Part shown: positions 1 through 12,214 of the stretch, piece by piece | Layout: every line of letters begins with the position of its first letter | Position numbering within the stretch: the stretch's first letter is position 1 | Source of the DNA: Oikopleura dioica | Taxonomy: Eukaryota > Chordata > Appendicularia > Copelata > Oikopleuridae | DNA: 64,000 bases | NCBI GenBank assembly: GCA_907165135.1 | Contig: OU015566.1 | Span: 8,106,157-8,170,156 of the forward strand | Direction: 5' to 3' | Translations under genes and position numbers: made by a program | Notes under the pieces: model-generated | Told to the model about the DNA's origin: nothing | Seen by the model: the letters and a program-made list of their open reading frames with translations, nothing else | Databases searched by the model: none

Positions 1-213
1 TCAAGCACTTGAAAAAACAGGGGGGGATCCCTTAAACAGACGATTTCTGGCCTACAGGGAATGTTGCTACAGGGAGTGCTGCATAAAATAAGATTAATAG
101 ACCCTTTTTAGCATTCATGAGCTTCTGAATCTATGATCAATCACCGACCAATTAGCCTCGATTCTCTCACATTGTCTTTAGCGCCGTTCTCATGTGTCGC
201 CCCGCTTTTCCGA

Positions 214-221
214 TATAAAAG
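214..221 (+). promoter_or_regulatory. TATA box of the small secreted-peptide gene
   Basis: TATAAAAG lies 74 nt upstream of the ATG at 288, which leaves room for a start site near 245 and a short 5' UTR. The sequence just before the ATG (TTGATTTCTAG at about 260-270) also resembles a trans-splice acceptor, so the mature 5' end may be either. Confidence 0.55.
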
Positions 222-287
222 ACGGTCAAGCTCGTGTTTTTATCATCTAACACATCAACTTGATTTCTAGCAGACTCCAGACAAGCA

Positions 288-479
288 ATGAACCTTTTCA
301 AGCTCCTCCCTCTCATTCTCCCAACAATGGGACTCACTGTTGCCGAGGCTCAACTTCGACGGGCATATTTCCTGCAGCGGTTCCCTGAATTCAACGTACC
401 AACTGTACCCCGCCGTCGTCGACAGCAGTCTCCTCCAGCTACGCCAGAAACACCAACACTTTCTGAAATTTGGTACTGA
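288..479 (+). CDS. Small secreted peptide precursor (63 aa), intronless
   Basis: Single-exon ORF of 63 codons. Residues 1-21 form a signal peptide: a Lys-containing start, a Leu/Ile/Pro-rich core and an AEA cleavage box. The remaining 42 residues contain an LRR site near the mature N terminus and an RRRR cluster in the middle, followed by a Pro/Thr-rich tail ending in IWY. Basic clusters of this kind are cleavage sites in peptide hormone precursors; the predicted product between them would be about 16 residues (from AYFLQ to the Arg cluster). A TATA box at 214 and an AATAAA at 505-510 bracket the ORF, which supports a genuine short transcript. No family is recognised. It could also be a house (oikosin-like) or antimicrobial peptide. 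Confidence 0.55.
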   Translation: MNLFKLLPLILPTMGLTVAEAQLRRAYFLQRFPEFNVPTVPRRRRQQSPPATPETPTLSEIWY

Positions 480-542
480 TAATTCTTTCCTGACGATAAT
501 CATAAATAAATCATTAGAACAATTATTTTTGTTATTTGACAA

Positions 543-1599
543 AACTAAGCTTTTCTTTCCCTTTCAAAACCGATAGAAGTCCTCAAAATTTTTGAGTCAG
601 AAATGATTTCTAACGGTTTTCATAATCTAAACATTCGTACTCAATTTGTTCAAATAAGCTAATCTGGATACTGCCTGAAGCAATAAGGGTTTCAGCAGAA
701 TCTTCTAAGTGTGGTTTGTACTAGACTTCTCCGCTAAGATATTCGCCTGTTTGAGGCTTTGAGCATTGGTTCTAAATAATTTTGAACCACAAAATTTTCA
801 TCAAGAACATAAAAACTTCCTCGATAAATACTAAACAACTAAAAAATCAATTTTCATGCCTGTATTGAATAAGTAAGGTAAGCCAATTGATAAGAAGCTA
901 GTGTGACTTCTCAGAATGTCAGCAGGATAGTGCCAGTGTGGTAACACCATGCCCTTGAGTCATGTGAGCGGGTCACCAACGCTGGTGCTCGGTGGTGGAG
1001 CTGCTGCCCCGCTCCCGCTCCAGCATTCTGCATCAAGCCTGAAATAGCAGCTTCAGACTTTTTTCACGTTTTTTTGTATAGGTTTTTATAGGGTAAGAGA
1101 ACGTTTTTCAAAGACATAATTAATCAGAGAAAGTTTTGAAGACCTTAGAGAACTGATTTTTGATCCGAAGAACACGTTTTGAAGATGATTAGAAGGACGA
1201 TTATTGGATTTTTTTTTATGAGACTTCATATAATATTTTCATAAAAATAGAAATATTAAATTTTTTTTAGATAAAATCTTATTTATAAAATCATTTTTCT
1301 TTATCTCAAATTATCAAGCATGTAAAAATTTACTCTTTATTATTTTTTGAATAGAAAAAGTGATTTTCACGTGTCTAGACAGATGATCTCAAAGTCTCTG
1401 ACCTAAATATATTTCAAAAATTTGCCTCTGCCAATGGAAAGAATTATTCAAAGAACATTGAATTTCCCCCTTTGCTCACGTGTTGAACAATGTGTTCAAG
1501 CGTAATTGTCGGTGGAATTAAAATAATCAATAATACAATTACATGATAATTTAAATCGATCCACATTTTTATCCTCCTGACAATTTTCTAGTGCACATA
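543..1599. other. Intergenic, mostly AT-rich
   Basis: No convincing gene. A GC-rich patch at about 950-1050 reads on the minus strand as a short Gly/Ala/Gln-rich open stretch behind a CTATTTCAG acceptor. It is too short to call and could be a lost or terminal exon. The last 30 bases end in a pyrimidine tract and CTAG just before the next ATG, a likely trans-splice acceptor. Confidence 0.4.
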
Positions 1600-4354
1600 A
1601 TGAAATTAACGCCTCTTCTTCTGGCTGCGGCTCGTGCCTCGTCCCCTTACACTCATGGCAAGACAAATGGCGATTCCGTCCACACTTTGGATGGAAGCGG
1701 ACAGACCAAGGTTCCCCTTGCCCAAAACGCCGATATCTTTGGCGTCTCTACAGATATCCTCTGGTTCCAGAACAACGGTGCCATCTCCTTCGATACAACC
1801 AGCGATTCAAGCCCAGACTCGATCTCAAAGAACTTGGTCGTCGCTTCGCTTTGGGGAACCACTGGATCTGATGCCCTCAGCCCAAGCTCTGGAAAGATCT
1901 TTTACAGAAACGTTGGCTCAAGTGACCCAGCTTTTGCTGACATCAAGGTCCGGTTCTAAAATTTCAAAAATGACGGAACAGAATAGATCTTTGTTGTGTA
2001 CAAAACATTTTTATGACTAGCTCGATTTGATAAGAATTGAAGTCGGCTCACGTTGAACATAAAGATAATTACGCCAAATATGCTATTTTATATCAAGATC
2101 AATTAAATCATTTCGACCATTTATGTCGGATTTTATTTGTTTAGAAGAATTTTTACACTGATTTTTATGTTTTTGTTACCTCGATTAAAAAATGACGCTT
2201 TTAGAATTGAATTTATAGGGCAATAAATTGCCTTTGATGCTCAAAGACGAAATAAATATCAATTCATTCAAACAGATAGACTCTAGTACAAAAAAAAGTT
2301 AAAATGAAATCGTGCGTGACTGATTGAAATGTCGGCTTCTTGTATAATCAAAATTTTTAATTGAGTAGGAAGCTTTTTATGACGCGCAACATAAGCCTAT
2401 TATTCACAGATGTTGTTTACAATTAGAAATCAAAATTTGAAGCTCCTTATTGTTAATTAAATCTTATTTGTTCTTATTTAATCGACTCGTCAGTGAACCG
2501 ATTGAAAGAATGATATCGAAGCCTCCACTGAAGCAAATGGAGAATCCGTCAACCTCCAGTCCGTTTTCCTCGTGACTTACAAGAACATTGCCAACCCCGC
2601 CGATTCCAGCCAGTTGAACACCTATCAAACCGTCATCGCCACTGGTCTTATTGGCTCCAGTGCCTCTACCAAGCACTTTGTGCTCCACAACTTCGCAACC
2701 ATGAGCTGGACTCCTGATACAGCTAGCATTGGTGTTTTTGCCGCCAATGAAGAAGCTGAGCAGTGTCACAGCGCTCTTTCCCCTGCTTCCGGACTCGGCA
2801 ACTTGGAGAATGACTCCAACCTTGGCGAAAACGGAAAGTACATCCAGGTCTACTCTCAGAACCTCGAATGTACCACACGATTCGAAACTCTTTGCCCAGT
2901 TCATCAGGAAGCGTATTGACATTTTTAAATTTCTTACTGACAAAGAGTCTTTTTGTGGAAATTTTTAACGTAAAAATATAAGATGTCAAACCGTAAATCA
3001 GGAAGGCTCCCGCGCCACCTCTTCCGGTATGCTCGCACTCAAGGGCTTCAAGGACTCCGCTGAATGGGACTTTTACGTCTCCTACGAATGTGATCCCCAG
3101 TTTGAAATCACCCCAGGAGTCGAAGTCATCTCATCGGTCTGTCGATACGATCCCGATTACTACGATTCTCGATGGACTGCTGAAGCTCCTACTTGCACAA
3201 GTAACGATAAAATTTTCTACAGACCATTTACAAAATATTATAGATGGCGAGACTGTCAAAACTTTTGACATCAAGATTGTCGTCGACCAAATTGGTGACT
3301 CCCCAGCTGCTGCAGCCTCTCAAGAACGAGGAGATGGAGCTGAAATTCTCGTCCAGAGCGGTGTAAGTGAAAATAATTAGGCTCAAATTTGAACTGAGAG
3401 TTGACAAGACCATAACCATCAATTATAGCTCTCCGAACTCATCGAATACATTGGTATCGATGACTCTCAGGTCTCTGACATCAACATCCGACCCTTCAGC
3501 CCCGATGAGGAATGGAAGAACGAGCAGCGAGCCGAGGTCGACCCCACTGACTCTGTCATCGTAAGTAAAAATATTGTCTCAAAAACGAGTTCAACATCTT
3601 CAGTCGCCATTTGCGCGTTCATTCAATCCACGTGGAAATAGTAAAATTTCGGATTACTCAGAATCCGAGAACGTAAGACTAGTCCACTAGTCATTCTAGT
3701 GATCAACTAGCTTTCTTTCGTCCATAGAATTTTCTTTCAACCCTAGTATGTATTTTTTTATTTCATTCTTTTATCTCAGCTAGTGAGATAAAACAGTCTT
3801 TTTTTAATCAATTTTCTAAAAATTTTTCTAGGTCGAATTCACCATCGAGCTCCCACTTGCTGTGAAAGACAAGGTCACTGAGGATGACATCAAGGAAAAC
3901 ATCAAGAACGTCGTTTCTGAGCTTGATATCATTGGCGAACTTGACATTAACGAAGAGAACATTCAAGTTATCGGTTAGTGAACAGTCTGATTTGAAGAAG
4001 TTCGCCGTCCTTATTTACCATTAACTCTAGAAAAAACTCCTCAATGCTTGGTCGACTGTCTTGGCTGCCGTGACAAGAAGAAGTGCGGAGACAAGCCCCC
4101 ACCAATCCCATACGATGCCTGCTGCGGAGGATGCCCAGAAGGTAAGCACGAATATTCTCCTCCATGATTTCAAAATGGGTTTAGATAACCCAGCACGAGG
4201 CAAACCTTACTCAACCCTCGTCAAATCCTGCTGCGTCGACGGCTGGAACGGTGAAATTTACGACCACGACACACACGTCTGCTGCAACGGAAAGGTCATG
4301 TCGAAGGAAGACTACAACGTCTCCTTCTTTATGCGATCTCAATGCCGAGAATAG
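1600..4354 (+). CDS. Secreted NIDO-domain protein with galaxin-like Cys-rich C terminus
   Basis: Eight exons are phase-consistent: 1600-1947, 2509-2869, 3006-3200, 3244-3362, 3429-3561, 3832-3973, 4031-4141, 4185-4354. The ATG at 1600 lies 9 nt after TTTTCTAG. Residues 1-13 look like a signal peptide. Exons 1-2 encode a NIDO (nidogen-type) domain, recognisable by ILWFQNNGAISF and the later NTYQTVIATG...HFVLHNFATMSW pattern. A middle region of mixed character (exons 3-6) has no family I recognise. Exons 7-8 encode a Cys-rich tail with CC pairs and the galaxin-style YDHDTHVCCNG motif. NIDO domains occur in extracellular matrix proteins and galaxins in coral skeleton matrix, so a secreted matrix or house component is the natural reading, but this is inference. 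Intron 1 is long (561 nt) for this genome. A candidate polyadenylation signal is at 4669. Confidence 0.75.
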
Positions 4355-5340
4355 ACCCGATTCTCAACCCTCGAAGTTCCACGAGTGCAGTAAGTTGAAT
4401 ATATACTGCTCCTGGACTTCTTCCTTTATTATATTGATATACTATCCTTTACAAGTACACCGTTTTTCTTCTCACGCATCTTGATCTCTTCAGTGTATTT
4501 GCTAAATTCAAAGCTAGCAGATCACTGTAGAGCTTTTGATCTCACGAATGAGTTGTTCTTGGTTGGGAGCTGATTTGACCGGTGGCTGACGCGGTTACGG
4601 CACCGATTGTCGAGAGGTGTAGCATCCCTAGAATAAGCGTCACACTACCGATCAAGGTAAAGCTTGAAAATAAACGGGACCCTCTCACGCCACCGATCGG
4701 GCGTCCGGCCGTTCAAAGTCTTCCATCTTCGTCCTTTTATCTCCTTCCGAGGTTTTAGTTGCGCGAGTTATTGACTATAGAGTTGAAGACTCAAGCGCTA
4801 GAATATCGACTCTACTCGTTGATCACTTTTTCTTTCTTTCATTGACACTTATCTTGTTACTGTTTCTTGCTTTTTTGTACAATTCTGGGCCGCTGAAGGT
4901 CGGAAGAAGCCACTCCGATCTGACTTTGTTTTTTTTCTTTCATGCCGGTATTTATCCGAAGAAACGAAACCTTCGGTCAAATACTTTTGACTTTTAAACC
5001 TACTGAAATCCTGCTTTGTATCTCTGTAATGTAACACCGTATTTTCTGCCCTTTCTTTGGCCCGAATAAAAATTGTAAATACCCCAAAATGATTATTGTC
5101 AAACGCTTATTTATGAGTACAAATGATTATAGAAGTGTTCACTATAGAACTCACAGCGTAGCTTTAAAAAGAAGTCTTTTGAATTGGGTACAGAGAATAA
5201 ACTCTTTCTAAAATCAGTTTAGCAGCTGTAGAAAGCTCACATCTCGGGTCTTCATCAATAAGATGTTGCATTGACTCGTTTATTCTAGCCCTTTTGAAAT
5301 TCATGCAGAACTAGATGAATTTCATTTCAATTATTTGATA
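4355..5340. other. 3' flank and intergenic region
   Basis: Contains the 3' end of the NIDO gene (AATAAA at 4669 and again near 5065) and, near the right end on the minus strand, an AATAAA at about 5279 serving the convergent helical-protein gene. A 62-codon minus-strand frame at 4849-5037 shows no domain or good context and is not called. Confidence 0.4.
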
Positions 5341-6545
5341 TCATTTTACCAGTTTATGTCCAGGATTCGATTTAGGATTCGTCATTTGCGCAAATCTCCA
5401 GATAAAAAATCTTTTTGATGCATGTACACCTTCTTCGAGAATTTTTCCCATGAGATCAAAATCCGAGTAAGCAAAGCCAGGATCCCAATCATTTGGTAAA
5501 AACTCGATGTAATCGTTGATTTTTTTCTCAAGTTCGATTTTTGTGTATTTCTTTGGAAGATGAAGCCCATTTTCCAAAAACATTATCATTACTTCTAACT
5601 TGAGCGTCAACGTCTTCATTTTCTCTTCGTCATTTTTGCTCTCCGTGATCTTTTCTTCGTCGATAGAAATTATCGAGTCTAGCAGGGTTGAAATTATATC
5701 TGAGAGTAACTACTTTTGGGAATGAAAGTTAGTATTACCGCGATTATGAAAATATTTGCAGGTCTCTTTTTCAGAAAAAAGATTGTAAACTAGAACCCAA
5801 AATGAAAAGTTCTCCAGTAATTTGCCATTGTCGACCGTGACGAGAAAATCAAGAACTTTGTTTTCAAAGAGCCCCTTTCGATCTTTCCACGCCGTTGAAA
5901 TCTTGTTGAAGGCGATCAAATGTGAGATGATATCAATGAAGATTGGCAATAAATGTGGGTCTTCCAGCTCATCTCTCATAAGAACACTCACGGCATCAAT
6001 GATTTTCATGTCAGCGGGGATTTGGCAGCGTAAATTGTCATTCATCAATAACTGGCGGATCAGAAGACATGCTCGCTGACGAAAAAATAGTCTCACGGGT
6101 CGGCTTTCTTTGGTATTTTCCACTATCTTCAAATAGGTTGGCATTTCTTTTTTACTCTCAAATTCGCCTATTTACAACCTTTCCGAAAATAAAGCTCTGA
6201 TAATTTTCAGTTTCACTGGAATACCAAAACGCTCGAAGTCAGAGTTTCTGATAATTTTTATAACATTCATTATATGGCCGAGGACCTCGGCCGCCGAGGT
6301 AGTAGCCCCATTTTCCCAAGAACGATTCGGTCACAAGCTCAACGAGCACAGTTGATTTTTCGAAAGGAAGTCGACCATTTGATGCAGCGTAATATAAACA
6401 AGTCGACGAATGGTACGCGATGTCAATATTAATCTTATGAAATTTCTTGTATAATTTCAGGACTGATTCGTAGTAACTTTTTTAAGATCAAAAATGCACT
6501 ATTTTCTTAAGAAAACTTTTCAATTTCTATTTTGATCTTTTTCAT
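5341..6545 (-). CDS. Helical-repeat protein of unknown family
   Basis: Clear coding stretches are 6545 to about 6260 (with a 40-nt GT..AG intron near 6473-6512), about 6240-6170, 6144-5739 and 5699-5341; the last junction is a phase-consistent 39-nt intron. Joins between 6260 and 6110 are not resolved and may use non-GT donors. The product is about 350 residues, rich in amphipathic helices with repeated Leu/Ile spacing, resembling ARM/HEAT folds; no catalytic motif and no family are recognised. The proposed ATG at 6545 overlaps the stop codon of the upstream RING gene by four bases (ATGA), so the two may be co-transcribed, or may even be one gene with an unrecognised splice. AATAAA on the minus strand at about 5279 would end the mRNA. 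Confidence 0.55.
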
Positions 6546-7084
6546 AGCGGATTTAGGTGAAGCTTTATTTTTTCTGATAAGTTTTCAAGATGGTTTAGCA
6601 CGATGCTCTCATGCAAATTCGCCACGAATGTTTCCAGAAGGGTGCCGCTCCCAAAATCTCCATTCGGTTCTGCGGCGAGAGATTTAAGATCGGACTCGAG
6701 CTGTTCTTTTTCGTAGGACAAGCGCAATAATGTTTTATGAAGTCACTGTATTTTATGCCCTCTAAGTCGCATTCGTCACATTTGATGTCCAGATCTTTAG
6801 TTTTGTCAAGCCAGGGGGCCGGAGGTAATGACAGATCAGAGACATTATCGTGACCCAAGTCAGCCTTGAAAATTTTAGAAAATATTATCGCTACTTTTGC
6901 ATACACGGCAATGAGGGCAGGCCCTATTTGTCTCGTCGACGGTAACTCTCAAACAGGTCAAACAAAAGACTTTCGGGCATTTTGGGCATCCTCGGGCATC
7001 AACAGCTATTTCAAGGCAAATAAGACAGTACAAATCGCCATCAATGGTTTCTTTCGATTTTACGTTGTCTTCGGAAATTCCCAT
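6542..7084 (-). CDS. RING-finger protein, TRIM37-type all-cysteine RING
   Basis: Starts at ATG 7084. After about 20 residues comes a RING with spacing C-x2-C-x9-C-x2-C-x4-C-x2-C-x11-C-x2-C: the usual His is Cys, as in TRIM37, which makes a ubiquitin E3 ligase role likely. A second zinc-binding stretch (CDEC...H...C, about 6790-6720) resembles a B-box or TRAF-type finger and is followed by a helical, probably coiled-coil, tail ending at the TGA 6542-6544. An intron with GT at about 6892 and AG near 6800 keeps the frame; the exact join near 6720 between the second finger and the helical tail is unresolved (two overlapping frames look coding). It is shorter than TRIM37 and lacks a MATH domain here. 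Its stop overlaps the next ATG by ATGA. Confidence 0.6.
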
Positions 7085-7482
7085 TCTCTTTTTGAGTACG
7101 AATGAGAAGGCCAAACGAGAGCGGAATGTAAATATATTTATTCTGCTGATATGAATCGACACTATTAACTATTCTCTATCTTTCACACTTCCTTATCCTA
7201 CAGTAGGAATAAATTTAAAACTGTTACGCTTTCTGATCAAAAATTTCTTTTGAAATATCGAAAACTTTTTCCGAAATCATGGAAGAGTTTCAGATCCTTC
7301 TTTAGTCAATTGTATGTGAATATTATTTTATTTGTGATACAGAAGATATGCAGGAGGATTAATTTGCATTAATCAGGTAACATCGGGATTTGATATGTAT
7401 GGAACAGAGTGAAAGAAAGTTAATGAAGAAAAAATATGGGTTTCAGAAGTTATGAAGAAATAAGTGAAGAATTGGCGGCGTT
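7085..7482. other. Intergenic between snx13 3' end and RING gene start
   Basis: AT-rich. Nothing beyond the likely 3' UTR of snx13 (minus strand) and the promoter or trans-splice region of the RING gene is seen. Confidence 0.4.
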
Positions 7483-10400
7483 TTATAAACTTTGAGAGAA
7501 TCGTTTCTCCATTGAGATTTTGGTTTGGTCAAAAGCTTTTTTGACAGAATTGGCAGGAAATATTGATTCTAAGATATCGTAAGTTTGAGGGTCTTGAAGA
7601 TCATTTTTACCAAGAATGACCTCCATCAGGTTCCAAATAATTCGTTTGTTGAGCTCTTGATGCTGAATGAGCTGCCAAAATCTGGCGATGCCTCCACGAC
7701 AGGTCTCATTTCCGAGCATGTGTCTGAGACTTTCAGGAAATGCAGTGAGAAGACGAATGCGAGCGAGGAAGCCGGTGATCACAATGTCGGATGAGGAACG
7801 TCTTGGTTTGGTTTTAGCGGGTTGATCCTAAAATGGTTCGATTGATTTCGAGATAAGGAGTATAAAACTCGATTGCTGCAATTTTCATTAAGTCAAAACT
7901 TCTAATATGATTATAAAATGCGAACTATTTACTCTGAATCTTGTATAAATTCAATACGTTGAAGACCTTTACCTGTGGAAATAAAGCAATTTTGACCTTC
8001 TCGATATATCCCGCAACAGCGCTGTCTTCCGTATAGTCCTCAATAAACTCCCTAATTTTGACATTCATCTTCCCAGCAAAGAAAGTCGTTTCAAGGGCGG
8101 CGGTGAAAAGTTGCATAAATTGGCGTCGGAACCATTTTCCACGGGCGCCGAGGTCGAAAATCTCATCGAGAATATTTCGAAAACAGAGTAGCCACTTTTC
8201 TTCTTGGTTGTCATCCCTTAACGAGAATTTTAAAACAGGTTGAAGACATGAAGTTTACCTTGAGCCAGACGAGGCGGAAGAAGTCATTCCTGATGGGGTC
8301 ATTTTCTGTTTGACTTGTTCTGCAGACGTCTTCAGTGATGCTTAGGAAAAGTTTAATGTAATCTCTCCATTCGAATCTTACCCAGAAGATTTCCAGGTGC
8401 ATCAGCCATGACTTTCGATGCGTTTTTCAGAGGACTGACTAATGAATCCATCCGTTTTTGAATCTGCTTCTTCTTGTTTAGGTAAACGTCGTTGACTAGG
8501 AATTCTTCAAGGATTGGAAAGAGATAGCGGTTAGTATGAGCAGAGGTTACGAAGCGCTGGAGATAATTGTCCAAGGAAAGCATCCGATCTTCGAGAAACT
8601 TCGTCTCGAGTTCCCTTTAATGAAGGTACAGTAAAGATCGGTAAATCTCCTAATAAGGTTATCAAATCTTGGACGAATAAACAAAAACACGGATGATTGA
8701 ACAAAGGGCAGTAAAATGAAGCAATAAAATTGGATTTTTGTTATAAATACGGAAACACCTCTCCACTTCGCAATCATAGAGTAAAATGAAAGCTGAAATA
8801 TAGCTTGTTGTTAGACGCCCTCCAAATGGTCAAATTTTCGTCAAAGTTGTCCAACATTATGTTAAATAATAAATTCTGTATCTTTTCCTGAAAAGAGTCT
8901 TATTTGGAAGTTGCAGGTTCATCTTTTTATAATCCGCATCAGGAAGCATTTCCCGCAGCCTCAAATCAAGATCATGAAAATCCGAAAATCTTCTGAAGAT
9001 CGAGTAGCTCTCGGAATCATCGGTTCCTGCAAGCCTCGTGACGCTAATCTGAAAGGCCGCATGCGATGAGCCGGACTCCTTTGTGATATTCACATCTATC
9101 AATTGAGCTGAAATTCTTGTCGTTTCTTCCCGCAGCGATGGTTCTTCTGATGACAGTCCAACGAGGTCCAGATCTCTCAGGAGCTCGAGGTAGTTTTCTG
9201 ACTTCCGGAAGCCTGGATACATCATCACATCTGTAGTCATCACATGGAGACATTTATGCTGTAGCTCATCGAACAATGTCGATTTTATGGAAATATTGTC
9301 TTGAGAAAGCTCGTGCTTCAGTTTGTTTACCAGCGCTTCATCTAAATCAAGTCTTTTTCTAGCAGAGGAATGAAGATATTCGTCGTAAATGGAACATGCA
9401 ATCGTGCGAAGAGTGTCGGTTTGAATATTATACTGCGTTTTTGTCCTGAAGATACCCGAAAACCGACCGGAGCTGATTGAATTAGCGCGGTTTGGACGAT
9501 CGATCTTCAGTTTCTCTGCGCTTGTTCTGAAATTTTCGACATGCAGCCAGAAAAGCAGGTACTGTTCCAACTGCATCGTTTTTAGATACTCTCGGAACTT
9601 GTCCAGCGCGAGCTTATTTTCTAGCGCTACATCTATGCTCAGATCATAGAGATTATCAGTCTTCGTTTCGTTGTTTTCGTTCGTTGCGAATCTGCCTCCT
9701 TTCTTGATCTTCTTGCAGCTTTCCGAGACGATCTTGAGAAGCTCTTCAAGAAGAATCAGCTCTTGATGCTCAATCGACTCCGGTCCGCAAGTATCGTTTG
9801 ATCGAAGTTGCGCACACTCGCTTTCCATCGCATCTAGAATCCCTTCTAGCTCGCCCAAAGACCTTGAATCTTTCGCAGCGTGGATCAAATTGACCGTTGC
9901 ATCTTCAGTATCCTTCGCAGCATTTTCCAACAGCCAGCAAACCATTTGGTTAATATAATCAGGGCTGGAAATTGTCTCAACGAGAGGAAGAATAACGCCG
10001 TTGATGAGAATTTCAGTAACGAGAAGAACAATCGGGCGACTTTTGAGCTCCTCTTCGGGTAAGACGAGATAGAGGATGATTTCAGCGAAGTTTTTGGCCA
10101 TCAAACGCTCTTGATCTTTATCCGTCACGATCCTTTCGTATGAAGTACCTGAAGTTGATTTTAGATTTTGATAAAAAATAGAATTTGGGACAGGCTAATG
10201 TTACTGCTCTTTAGCTCCAGTATTTGATTTAAATACGAATCTGAAAATTCACCCCATAACAAAGTTAACCGCATGGGACAGAAGGTGCATTCCACTGTCA
10301 TTTAAGACTTTGAAGGTCAATATCTCAAAGACTACAAATCCAATTGAGCTAAAAGTTAAAATAGGATTTCCTGCGCCATTTGTCGACCTAAATTCTGAAA

Positions 10401-11785
10401 TTCGAGAAATTATCGCTCACCAGCTGAGCTCTACACCGGATTAAGTACAGCGCTTTATCCCTCCCGCCGAGTGTTTACACAGGGGAACCGAATCAAATGT
10501 AGGATTTTTGTGATTTCAAAGGGTTTTTATATGTTTTCGATCACGAAGATTTCGAATATAAGCTTAACTTTGCTTAAAAAGCATCGAAAAAAAATTTTTT
10601 TTGGAATCAGGCCTTGACTAATTTCTATTTTTTATCAATAATAAAATTTTCTACGCTATTTTTGCCAACAGATTTGAAATCTACGGCCCAGAATTAGTAT
10701 TGACTGAAATTTTCAAGTCGATCCGACCAGTAGTTTTCTTCACCCTAACACCGAAATTTCATCAACTTCCGGCTCTAGAATCGCTACCGGAAGTGATTTT
10801 TGAGCATCGGTTATGGTCAAGTTTCTAGATTTTTCCTACTGATTCAAAATATATATGGTGTTCCGGGCCTAAAAAGAAATTAGTGGGAGATTTAAATACC
10901 CCAACCTTAAAAAAAGCGCGTCAATGCACCTTTTGTCCCAGCGCCTCTATTCCCCGATCTGGCCCATGCGGTTAAAATGCGACAAGAAAATCGTTTACGT
11001 CCCAAAATAAATGATGATGAACCATTCTTAGTTTTAAATTCCAACTTGAAATCAAAATAAATTGTCAGCCTTCTGAATAAAAATTCCCTTCGACTTTCAA
11101 AATTACCTATAATATGCAGTTCTTCTTCAAAAAATAGCTCAATCGTCGATCGTTCCAATCTTTCCGACTCCGTAGATTTTGCCGAGAAAACAGAGAAAAT
11201 CGAGGAGTCATCATTCTCGCAGTACATATCTTCTTTGCTCTTCACCATTCTCCAGATTCTACAATGATCGGCAACGCAAGCCCCGGCATCGTCAAATAGC
11301 AATTTTTGAATGTCTACTTTTTGGACTTGACGGCAGATCTTCTTTATCATGAAGCATATGATGTGTCTGATCTTTCGGGGACCTGGTCGTTATCGGATAA
11401 GTTATTGAACCATGTGGATAAGTAAATTTCTTCAATGACATCGAGTAGTTTGTGAAGAGCCGCATCGGTTTGAAGATTCCCGGAGAGTTCATACGGAATT
11501 TCGGAGGATAAAGAGGTTGGTCGTTTTTTCGGTCTAGTTCGCTGATCGTCGACTGTTTGTGAATCTCGCCTTGAGGAACTCTTGGAGACATTATTTACGT
11601 GCTGCTCGTAGCCCCAGTAGAGCGTGCCGACGACGCACGCAACGATCAAAATCGACAACCGAAGAAAAAGCCAGGGGCGAACAATGAAAACGGCTAAAAA
11701 CGGAGATGATCCAGGAGTACTTATTGAAAAAAATACCGAGTGCAACAACGGCAACGGACAGGATAAGCGTCCAGTTGACCTTCAT
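7483..11785 (-). CDS. snx13: Sorting nexin 13 (PXA-RGS-PX-Nexin_C)
   Basis: Starts at ATG 11785. The first exon encodes a hydrophobic helix, interrupted by a 44-nt intron, followed by a second hydrophobic helix (WLFLRLSILIVACVVGTLYW): the N-terminal membrane hairpin of SNX13/14/19/25. A PXA domain follows (about 11430-9900, including SSPDYINQMVCWLL), then an RGS domain (about 9650-9150, YLLFWLHVENFR), a PX domain (about 9050-8500, FRRFSDFHDLDLRLREMLP) and a Nexin_C domain to the stop at 7483. The GELE...LRS linker after PXA, the KRMDSLVSPL motif after PX and the C-terminal layout match SNX13 best; SNX25 and SNX14 are alternatives. Family knowledge: ER/lipid-droplet-endolysosome tethering and lipid transport. 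The PX intron at 8615-8887 appears to use a GA donor. A roughly 950-nt intron (about 10151-11107) contains a repeat element. Confidence 0.88.
10265..10975. mobile_element. Short inverted-repeat element flanked by TTAA (piggyBac-like MITE candidate)
   Basis: TTAA at 10265-10268 and 10972-10975 flank inverted ends beginning CCGCATGGG. The homology continues inward as ACAGAAGGTGCATT on the left and ACAAAAGGTGCATT (reverse complement) on the right; the right arm has about 26 extra bases between two GGG triplets, so the left arm looks deleted. The 711-bp element has no ORF and lies wholly in an snx13 intron. TTAA target duplication is typical of piggyBac elements. Its interior (about 10405-10740) is similar to the interior of the MITE at 18574-19342. 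Confidence 0.6.
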
Positions 11786-12028
11786 AACCGTAGAACGCGG
11801 TGGCAAGGTTTCTCTACGACCATCGCATCTTAACAAATATAACTGCGCAGAAATCGATCTGAGCGATTGCAATAATGACGCGTACAGAGAGGGTTGTTAT
11901 CGATTTGTCCATATGTGGACTGTTTTGGGAATCCAGTTGGACTGCGTTTCTATGCTTGACTTCCTGCGTGAATTAATCTGCTAATGGAATGGGAAGAGAC
12001 AAGCTTTTGTAACTGTTATTTTATGTTT

Positions 12029-12214
12029 TTATTTCGTTTGTTTTTCGTTGAGTGCCATCACACTCGGGCAGACTTTTTGAGCAAGGTTTATGAAGACGTC
12101 TTGTGGAGGGGTTCTGTGTGAATGGGTTCTCTCAGTTTCTACCAGATGCTTTCTTGCGCCCCTTGGACAATCAAGAGGCTCTTGCAAGAGACATTCGGAG
12201 AGTTGTATTAACAT
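12029..12214 (-). CDS. Possible small ORF (61 aa) or hspa9 3' UTR
   Basis: A 61-codon frame lies between hspa9 and snx13 on the same strand, with an AATAAA overlapping its stop. No domain is recognised; it contains three Cys and no signal peptide. Because no other clear AATAAA is seen between hspa9 (stop 12417) and this point, the region may simply be the hspa9 3' UTR. Kept only as a candidate. Confidence 0.2.
   Translation of the reverse strand: MLIQLSECLLQEPLDCPRGARKHLVETERTHSHRTPPQDVFINLAQKVCPSVMALNEKQTK

Noticed and set aside
950-1050. GC-rich minus-strand open stretch
   Set aside because: Only about 40 codons after a possible acceptor; no upstream exon was found.
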